Program-made: the position numbers and the translations under genes
The notes under the pieces: model-generated
What the model was told of the DNA's origin: nothing
What the model saw: the letters and a program-made list of their open reading frames with translations, nothing else
Databases searched by the model: none
Origin: Brachionus plicatilis
Lineage: Eukaryota; Rotifera; Eurotatoria; Ploima; Brachionidae
Length of the DNA: 64,000 nt
Reading direction: 5' to 3'
Assembly: GCA_010279815.1 (NCBI GenBank)
Contig: QEOQ01000519.1
Coordinates: 737,239 to 801,238, forward strand
Shown: in pieces, positions 57,626-64,000 of the stretch
Position numbering within the stretch: position 1 is the stretch's first letter
Layout of the letters: each line of letters begins with the position of its first letter

Positions 57626-57633
57626 GTAAAAAC

Positions 57634-58174
57634 AGCTTTTAGTTTTGTCAGGATTTTTTTTTCAAAATTAACCCTTGTAATTTAAAAAAATAAGAACAAT
57701 ACCGGTCAACATTTCATAGAGATTTTTTGTAGTTTCTTTACAGATTGTTTAAAAAAAACTTGCCTCAAACTTATAAAAAAGGTTTTATTTTTTTGTTAAT
57801 CTCATTCTTTGAATATTCAATCTAAAATTAAAACTTTTGTGGTAATTATGTAAAAAAAGAAAATTTATTTTAATATTTTTATTTCTTAAACATAATTGTC
57901 AGTCTGAAAAAAAAACAAACAGTACAAAACTTCCTTCCTTTGTATTCTATTTTATTTTATTTTTAACATCGCCGAGATCAAAATTGAATGATTACCTAGT
58001 TAATTCAAAATATCATATCAAAATTTAATGGTGGTTAGCTAAACTTTTAAAAAATTCAAATTCTAAAAAAAATTTCTAATCTTTTAAATTTTATTCAATA
58101 GATACAATTTAATACAAAATAAAAATCATAACAAATTTATAAGCTTTTCAAACTTATAAAGCAAATGAAAAATT
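57634..58174. other. Intergenic 3' of CWC15
   Basis: A/T-rich; AATAAA-like signals on the minus strand near 58080-58150. No gene seen. Confidence 0.5.
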
Positions 58175-58858
58175 TTATTTGATATATCTTTCCATGAATT
58201 TTTTATGAAATTCTGATCTAAGAGTGTCATTGATAAAATCTTTCTGCTTTTTATCGCCATCTATTTTGGCGCAATTCTTGAAAACAACATCGTCGTCCCA
58301 TCTTCTTTTTACTTTGAAATCACTGGTGCCAGGTTTTTGTTCATTAAGCAACGGGTTTCCCTTCAAAATATTCTCAACTCGAATTTTTTCTTCCCTAACT
58401 TTTTTCTCGGCCTCCAATCGAGCAGCCTCTGCTGCTCTTTCCTGCTTTATTTTGTTCAGTTCGGCCATTAGAGCCTCTGTATCGTCATCGTCCTCGTCGT
58501 CATCGTCAGTATCATCTTCACTCTCAGTTTTCTTTTTCAAATCGTCTTCATCTTCACTCTCACTATCCGCTAGAACTTCATCTGCGTCTAAATTTACTGA
58601 TGCGGCTTCAATTTTTTGCCTTTTGGATCTGTCAACCTCTTTTCCCTCCGTTAGACTCAGGCGCTTAGTAGTGTCTTTTTTTCCAGACAATTTTTCTCGT
58701 TCTTCTAATTCTTTTCTTAGTTCTCTTTTGTCTTTTCGAAGCTCTTCGGGTGCAGCCTGGCCAATGTCTCGATATTTGAGTTTTAATTGACCTGGCAAGT
58801 CCCTTGCTGCATACTGCTTGGATAAACCACCTAAATCAATTGAGTTTGTTGTTGACAT
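58175..58858 (-). CDS. CWC15: Spliceosome-associated protein CWC15 (AD-002 family)
   Basis: A single exon of 227 residues; the human protein is 229. CWC15 is a component of the Prp19-associated complex in the active spliceosome and is largely unstructured. Conserved blocks: [19 protein letters not shown] near the N-terminus, APEELR and [16 protein letters not shown], a long Asp/Glu run (about 100-130), [25 protein letters not shown] and the very conserved C-terminus [35 protein letters not shown]. The start was taken at the ATG at 58858. The usual N-terminal block with RPTFEPARGG is not visible; it may be lost, or encoded by an upstream exon spliced to the GATTTAG|GTGG site, which I could not locate. 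Confidence 0.95.
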   Translation of the reverse strand: MSTTNSIDLGGLSKQYAARDLPGQLKLKYRDIGQAAPEELRKDKRELRKELEEREKLSGKKDTTKRLSLTEGKEVDRSKRQKIEAASVNLDADEVLADSESEDEDDLKKKTESEDDTDDDDEDDDDTEALMAELNKIKQERAAEAARLEAEKKVREEKIRVENILKGNPLLNEQKPGTSDFKVKRRWDDDVVFKNCAKIDGDKKQKDFINDTLRSEFHKKFMERYIK

Positions 58859-59396
58859 TTTTCGAATTATCAATTTGGAAAAAATCTCCTACTTTATTTA
58901 TATGTTTATGTATATGCGCTTGGAAAAAAATTGAGAAATTTTTCAATTTGGATTTTATAATTTTCACTAAATTTGAATTGCATATTTAAATTTAATTTTA
59001 TTTTATTTCCGAAATCGGAGCTAAAAGACAAACAAAATTGAATATTAAGAAAATTTGAGAAAATTACCGTAATGCCTTGCCCCCTAATGCATTGCACTTT
59101 AAACCAGAATTCTTGATTTTAATGCTACATTTAACCCACTTTTTTTTCCAGATACGCTGCGACTAAAAATGCTGCAGTTAATGTCAAAATTTTGGTAAAA
59201 ATGCCGCATTAAATATGTAAAAAATAATAAAAATATATTTTTCTATTTTTTCTAAATTTGAAACACAAAAAATGTTCTTCGGACATAATGCATGCATGTA
59301 AAGTTAAAATTTTGAGTTTTAATGCTAGTTTATTAAAGTCATTTTTAAAGCTTTTAAGTGTCCAATTTTTTTTTTATAATTTTTATAACTATTATC

Positions 59397-60277
59397 GGGT
59401 CTCCCCCAATAGGTGACCAAGCGGTCACGAAATATGTGACCAATTCAATTTCTCTCATTTGGTGACCAACAGTGGTCACGTATATTTGACCATGGAAATA
59501 GGTGACCAATATTTAAATAAATTTTAAAATTAAATTATTTAGGTGACCAACATGTAGTTTATGTGACCACTTAAACTCATTATGTGACCATCGACGTCAT
59601 TTCGTGACCACTTAAATTTAAAAAAAAAAGAAAAAAAATTTTTTTAATTAAGTTTATTATGAAAATCGAAGCAAATCAATGTTTATAAAAATGTATTTTC
59701 AATGTTTAAAAATACATTTTTATTAATAAATAAAATAAAAAAAATTAATTTTTATGTTTTCTACTTTTATGAATCTTTAGACTTAACTCTCCATTCATGT
59801 ATTCACCACATAAGTCACATTTTATAGGATTTTTTTTACCGCTTAAGTTCCTTTTAACTAAATCCTCTGTTTCTTTTGAACATGTTGGTACAGTGTTTGA
59901 CAATTTTTCATAAATTAATCAATATATATTAATTTATAAAATCTAACAATATTTTTTATAAAATTTGCTGTTTCATCAAAAAAATGATTATAATAAAAAT
60001 TTGAAATTAATAATAATAAGTAAATAAAATTCATTTTAGAAAATTAACTTAAATTTTGTAATAATATTTTATTAAATTCATGTGACCATTGTCATTCATT
60101 TGGTGACCATTGATATTCATTTGGTGACCTATGTACTCATTACGTGACCGTTGTCTTCAAAATATTGGTCACCTATTTCCATGGTCAAATATACGTGACC
60201 ACTGTTGGTCACCAAATGAGAGAAATTGAATTGGTCACATATTTCGTGACCGCTTGATCACCTATTGGGGGAGACCC
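59397..60277. mobile_element. hAT-type MITE, 881 bases, perfect 8-base target duplication
   Basis: Begins GGGTCTCCCCCAATAGGTGA and ends with its reverse complement (one or two changes). CTATTATC is duplicated at 59389-59396 and 60278-60285. The outer arms (about 125 bases) and subterminal regions are packed with GGTGACCA / TGGTCACC repeats. It shares GGGTCT ends and the GGTCAC motif with the element at 56942, but the arms differ, so it is a sister family. Confidence 0.9.
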
Positions 60278-60402
60278 CTATTATCATAATTCTTACAATT
60301 ATATTCATAACTGCAGCATTCAAAATAAAAAAAAAGATCATGCTAAAAATATAATTCATATAATTGTTTTTAAAACCAAAAATTTTTTTACGGAAAATTT
60401 TA

Positions 60403-60759
60403 GGCATCTTGAAGTTTAGGATCAAAAAAATCAGATCAAAAAGTAATTTTGTTTATAATTTTTGAATGGTACTTGATTAAATCTCTCTGCAAAATGCTAA
60501 ATAAAGCAAAAAACACGCTGAATATTAGAATAGGTTCTGCAAAAACTCTGCAATTAAATTACGCAGTTGAATTAAATACTTTTTAATGACATGCATTTTC
60601 CTGCAAAATTGCAGAGTTTTTGCAGAGTCTTTTCTAATATTCAGCATGTTTTTTGCATTATTTAGCATTGTGCAGAGAGATTAAATCAAATACAATTCAA
60701 AAATTATAAAAAAAATTACTTTTTGATCTGATTTTTTTGATCCTAAACTTCAAGTTGCC
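60403..60759. repeat. Foldback element with GCAGAGTTTTTGCAGA core
   Basis: Outer ends GGCATCTTGAAGTTTAGGAT and its near reverse complement. Inner parts TCTGCAAAAACTCTGCAAT and ATTGCAGAGTTTTTGCAGA are exact inverse copies. Same core as the foldback at 62342-62674. Confidence 0.82.
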
Positions 60760-61083
60760 AAATTTTATACGATTTTTATATTAAAATACCGTTTTTTTAT
60801 CAATTTAAATAAAATTTCGTGACGCATTAAAACTCAAAATTTTAGCTTTACATGCATGCATTATGTCCGAAGAACATTTTTTGTGTTTCAAATTTAGAAA
60901 AAATAGAAAAATATATTTTTATTATTTTTTACATATTTAATGCGGCATTTTTACCAAAATTTTGACATTAACTGCAGCATTTTTAGTCGCAGCGTATCTG
61001 GAAAAAAAATTGGGTTAAATGCATGCATTAAAATCCAGAATTCTGAAAATAAATGCCGCATTAGGGGGCAAGGCATTACGGTA

Positions 61084-62297
61084 AATCTTTTTTAAAATAG
61101 TTTATTAAAAATTTAGTGCCGTGTGCTAATTCATTAACTAAAATTACTGATTTTTACCAATTTTACTAGATGAATATAAAAATGACTTACATTTCATAAA
61201 ATTACCTAGTTAATTTAAAAATGTGAATTAATTTTAAAAATCAAGTTTGATGCTAGTTTTTTCAATATTTAATTAAATTTTAAAAAAATAATTTTTTATT
61301 TAACATTTTAAAATTTTTTTTTTTTATCCTTGGCCTCTATGAACCAAATTGTAATAAGCAAAGAATTATTGAGATCTTAATTAGAAACCAGATTACAGAA
61401 CTCACATTTTTTATCAAAATTCATACCATAATATTCTAAATTATCCAAATAGTGTTCTAATTCAAAAAAAACAAATCTAATTGTACAAAACATCCTTCTG
61501 TGGCTTAAAAAGATGCTCAAAATCGAGTTTAACGTTTATCTGATGATTTTTAGTTTTTTGAAAATATAATTGTGTTTAATTTATAATTTTAGTACGATTT
61601 AGAAAAATTAATAAGAATAATATCAGCAGACTTGGGCAAAAGTCATAAAGTCAAAGTCTACAAAAAAAATCACTAAAAATGAAAAATTTAGAGAAAAAAT
61701 AAATTTTTATCTTTTTTTGATATTTTAAAACAAATTAAAAAAAAAATTTAGAGAATACAATACCGATTAAAATACTGATTTAATAATTAATTAAAAAAAG
61801 ATTTTTTTTTATATCATGTTTTCCATAAGAACTATTCAAAAAAATGATACTTTATAATTTAGATTTTTTGCAAAATATTATTATTAATGATTTTTTGATT
61901 AAAGTCAAGTCAAATGACTTTTGTCCAAGTGAATGTCAGTTATGCAAATTTTGGTAAAAAATTTTTTTTTAGCAATTTTAGATAAAGTTTCAGTAATTTT
62001 AGTTAAAAAATAATAAACCGCCAAAATTAGTTTATGTCCAAATTATTAAAAAATTGTCTAAAATCGCGTTTTAAGAGAAAATGCTAAAAAACGTTATGTA
62101 TTTTAGCAATTTTTTTTATTTTTTTTTTTCAATATTTTTAAACAAACTCGAAAAAATGTAATTCAAGAAATACTTTTGAAAGCAATTTTAATAAATTGTT
62201 GCAATTAAACTCTATTAAATTATATGAACTTTTAACTTTACTTTTAACAAAGTTGTACAAATCCTTTTTGATGGTTTCTTAAATTTTTGATAACAAC
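61084..62297. other. Intergenic A/T-rich DNA with one MITE
   Basis: No gene recognised. An AAGTC-type MITE copy lies at about 61627-61930. Confidence 0.55.
61627..61930. repeat. Degenerate CAGACTTG/AAGTC MITE
   Basis: Left end CAGACTTGGGCAAAAGTCAT; right end GACTTTTGTCCAAGT as a degraded inverse copy. About 300 bases, in size range of the copies at 52981 and 55214. Confidence 0.55.
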
Positions 62298-62800
62298 CAG
62301 AGTTGTTTTAAGTCAAAAATCTCAAGTCAAGTCCAATACGGGGCAATGTGAAATTATAGTACAAAAATTACAGTACAAAAAGTAAAAACTTTATAATTTC
62401 TTTTCTAATTGTGCAAAAATGGTTCTGCAAAAAGTACAATATTGTACAAATTTGTACAAAAGAATTCTAAGCTCTGCAAAAACTCTGTAAAATGCACACC
62501 ATCAAAAAATCCTTGATTCAATAAATTGCAGAGTTTTTGCAGAGCTTAGAATTCTTTTGTACAAATTTGTACAATATTGTACTTTTTGCAGAACCATTTT
62601 TGCACAATTAGAAAAGAAATTATAAAGTTTTTACTTTTTGTACTGTAATTTTTGTACTATAATTTCACATTGCCAAATCCGGACTTTTTTTTTCAAAAGT
62701 CTGAGCAAAGACTTTGAATTTTTTTTTTCAAAAAATTCTAAGTCCGGACTTTTTTATTTTAATTTTCATTCAAAAGTCCAAGTTCAGGCTATAAAATTTT
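62298..62800. repeat. CAGAGTTG/AAGTC MITE interrupted by a foldback element
   Basis: Left end CAGAGTTGTTTTAAGTC with AAGTCAAGTCC, then the foldback at 62342-62674, then continuing TCCGGACTT and AAGTCC blocks to about 62800. The right terminal CAACTCTG is missing. Confidence 0.6.
62342..62674. repeat. Foldback element, 333 bases, near-perfect arms
   Basis: Starts GGCAATGTGAAATTATAGTA and ends with the exact reverse complement. Arms of about 150 bases around a short centre (TGCACACCATC region). The arms include TCTGCAAAAACTCTG and TGTACAATATTGTAC, the core shared with 60403-60759. Inserted in the AAGTC MITE. Confidence 0.88.
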
Positions 62801-62880
62801 GAAAACTGAAAAAGAAATTATATTAGAAATATTATATAGAATATATTATATATTATATATAATATATTATATAGAATTTA

Positions 62881-63157
62881 TGTTGTCCACTTTTATAGCA
62901 AATTAAACAAAACTTTTTTGCCACTTTTTATTCCACATGTCATATTATAAGTTGATGACTTGAATATTCTATCAACTAGAACTTATTAAAATTCATTTTA
63001 CCTTATTTGGAAATTTGCAATGGCATCTTTATTCTTTTTAAGAATCTTGTCACGTACATAATTCAATATATAAGCAACTCTTTTATTATTATAGCCATCT
63101 TATCTTTAATAAAGAATTACTTATAACAATCTTTTTATTGTCCCATATTACATTACA
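62881..63157 (+). mobile_element. 5' long terminal repeat of an LTR retrotransposon
   Basis: Begins TGTTGTCCAC and ends TTACA, immediately before a primer-binding-type site. Inside are a TATA-like ATATATAAGC (about 63067-63076) and an AATAAA (about 63110), the order expected for LTR promoter and poly(A) signal. The left border is set by the TG and is less certain. No 3' LTR is found in the remaining 800 bases. Confidence 0.7.
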
Positions 63158-63174
63158 TGGTAGCAGCGATAAGG
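63158..63174 (+). promoter_or_regulatory. Primer binding site, initiator-Met tRNA type
   Basis: TGGTAGCAGCGATAAGG directly follows the LTR end CA. The first nine bases are complementary to the 3' end of animal initiator tRNA-Met (…CTGCTACCA) and the rest matches partly. Confidence 0.7.
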
Positions 63175-63175
63175 G

Positions 63176-63568
63176 ATGGCCACCACAAGTCAGAGAGAAG
63201 CAATTAAAACGGTTGATCAGAGTTGGACAGCTGAGGTGAAAAGCAAGCTATTGATGGAATTCGACGCAAATGTGAAGAAGATAAAAGATCTTCAACTAGA
63301 GATAGCAGGAAAAGGTTACGTGCTAGACTCCAATACACCTGTGTACTATGGAAGGAGTACAGAAAACGTCGAAAATTGGATTTCGGTAGTATCTAATGGA
63401 ATTAAAGCCGCTGGTGTCCCTGAAGACAAAAAACTTGCAGTAATCACTCCTTACGTGAAGGAGACGGCGTTAAGTACCTTGCTTAATTACCAGAAGAATT
63501 CAACAATAAAGACATTTGAAGGATATTTAAAGTTACACACACCCTTTATTAGATACATTGAAAAATAA
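63176..63568 (+). CDS. Truncated gag-like protein of the LTR retrotransposon
   Basis: 130 residues starting one base after the primer binding site. A Lys/Glu-rich helical N-terminus is followed by a gag capsid-like start (PVYYGRSTENVENWISVVSNGI, then GVPEDKKLAVITPYVKETAL), the pattern 'FxG…xxVxxWL' of Ty3-type gag. It stops at 63568, well short of a full gag. No zinc knuckle, protease or polymerase follows, so the internal part was lost or the frame is broken here. Base composition is less A/T-rich than the surroundings. Confidence 0.7.
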   Translation: MATTSQREAIKTVDQSWTAEVKSKLLMEFDANVKKIKDLQLEIAGKGYVLDSNTPVYYGRSTENVENWISVVSNGIKAAGVPEDKKLAVITPYVKETALSTLLNYQKNSTIKTFEGYLKLHTPFIRYIEK

Positions 63569-63777
63569 TTTTCAAAAAATTCATTATTTAAAAAAAAAAT
63601 TCATGTTTAGTCAAATTTTATTATCAAATTTTTACTCGAATTTTAAACTGATTAATGTCATGCGGTCGATTTAGATAATTTATTATCATTTTTAAACTTT
63701 AGCTATAGCAACATAAAATTAGTTAATTTTTATTTCAAAACAACTATTTTATTCATTCATTATTTATCTCTTTAATC
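63569..63777. other. Short A/T-rich spacer
   Basis: Between the truncated gag and the small PPAY-protein gene; nothing recognised. Confidence 0.5.
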
Positions 63778-63996
63778 ATGTATAATGTAAATTATGGTTA
63801 TCAAGATGAGCTGGTCAATGATCCACCACCAGCATATCCGGATAATCCATCATGCCCCGGATATCAAATCGGATTTTGTCCTCCTGGTAAATTGAAACAA
63901 ATTTTGATCCAAAACTGATCTTTTGCTTTTTGAATAGAACCAATAAATGTAAAGCCTGAAATTAATTCTGAACCAGTTGCCTTTAAAGAGTACTAA
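63778..63996 (+). CDS. Small Pro/Tyr-rich protein with PPxY motif
   Basis: Exons 63778-63886 and 63938-63996 give 55 residues. The 51-base intron (GTAAAT...ATAG) is in phase 1. The protein contains NDPPPAYPDNPSCPGYQIGF and ends KPEINSEPVAFKEY. PPAY is a consensus ligand for WW domains (E3 ligases of the Nedd4 type) as found in short cytosolic tails of membrane adaptors. There is no signal peptide or membrane span in what is visible. Could be a complete micro-protein or part of a gene with alternative 3' exons beyond the window. Too short to appear as a long open frame; support is the clean splice and stop. Confidence 0.6.
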
Positions 63997-64000
63997 ACAA

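Larger units (their letters stand above)
59065..61083. mobile_element. 2 kb inverted-repeat element carrying nested insertions
   Basis: Outer ends TACCGTAATGCCTTGCCCCC and its reverse complement lie at 59065 and 61083. Arms of about 275 bases (59065-59345 and 60795-61083) match closely, including TGTTCTTCGGACATAATGCA. Terminal TA or TTA could be the target. The inside is occupied by a hAT-type MITE (59397-60277) and a foldback (60403-60759). No transposase seen. Confidence 0.85.

Overview
The window is a very A+T-rich stretch of animal nuclear DNA. The evidence is GT-AG introns, mostly 45-65 bases long, extracellular EGF, WAP and vWA proteins, a full protein kinase N, a spliceosomal CWC15 protein and a nuclear gene for mitochondrial ribosomal protein L16. 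Tiny introns, compact genes and dense small DNA transposons suggest a small invertebrate; a rotifer-like animal is my guess, not something the sequence proves. All multi-exon models were assembled by hand from splice sites and reading-frame phase, and every internal junction given keeps the frame.

Layout. 0-6.6 kb: 3' part of a multi-EGF, mucin-like surface protein (+). 6.6-8.7 kb: hAT-like transposase remnant and repeats. 8.8-9.6 kb: secreted double-WAP protein (-). 9.9-11.2 kb: 1-acylglycerol-3-phosphate acyltransferase (+). 11.2-15 kb: non-coding, with a non-LTR reverse transcriptase remnant. 15.0-19.5 kb: a cluster of five small secreted-protein genes. Two are clear paralogues and one carries five 26-residue Tyr/Lys/Glu repeats. 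The minus-strand members share a phase-1 intron right after the signal peptide, and three have a CTATAAAA box upstream. 20.6-22 kb: a Tc1-like element with about 343-base inverted arms. 22.9-32.4 kb: protein kinase N in four exons (-), with two large repeat-filled introns. 32.4-41.7 kb: gene-poor.

41.7-47.8 kb: LRR plus EF-hand protein (+) with a 4.3 kb intron holding a decayed element. 48.0-50.5 kb: two tandem single-exon secreted vWA proteins (+). 51.3-55.7 kb: a transposon graveyard (dead mariner-type transposase, a 2.4 kb TA-flanked element, nested MITEs, a 45-base assembly gap). 55.9-56.7 kb: mRPL16 (-). 58.2-58.9 kb: CWC15 (-). 56.9-57.6 and 59.1-61.1 kb: hAT-type MITEs with perfect 8-base target duplications, one nested in a larger inverted-repeat element. 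62.9-63.6 kb: 5' end of an LTR retrotransposon (LTR, initiator-Met-type primer site, partial gag). 63.8-64 kb: a small two-exon gene for a Pro/Tyr-rich protein.

The housekeeping genes (AGPAT, PKN, mRPL16, CWC15) do not form a pathway. The coherent unit is the secreted-protein cluster at 15-19.5 kb, which looks like a locally duplicated extracellular matrix, coat or secretion set. The other strong theme is nesting of inverted-repeat elements, whose target duplications allow families and insertion order to be read directly.
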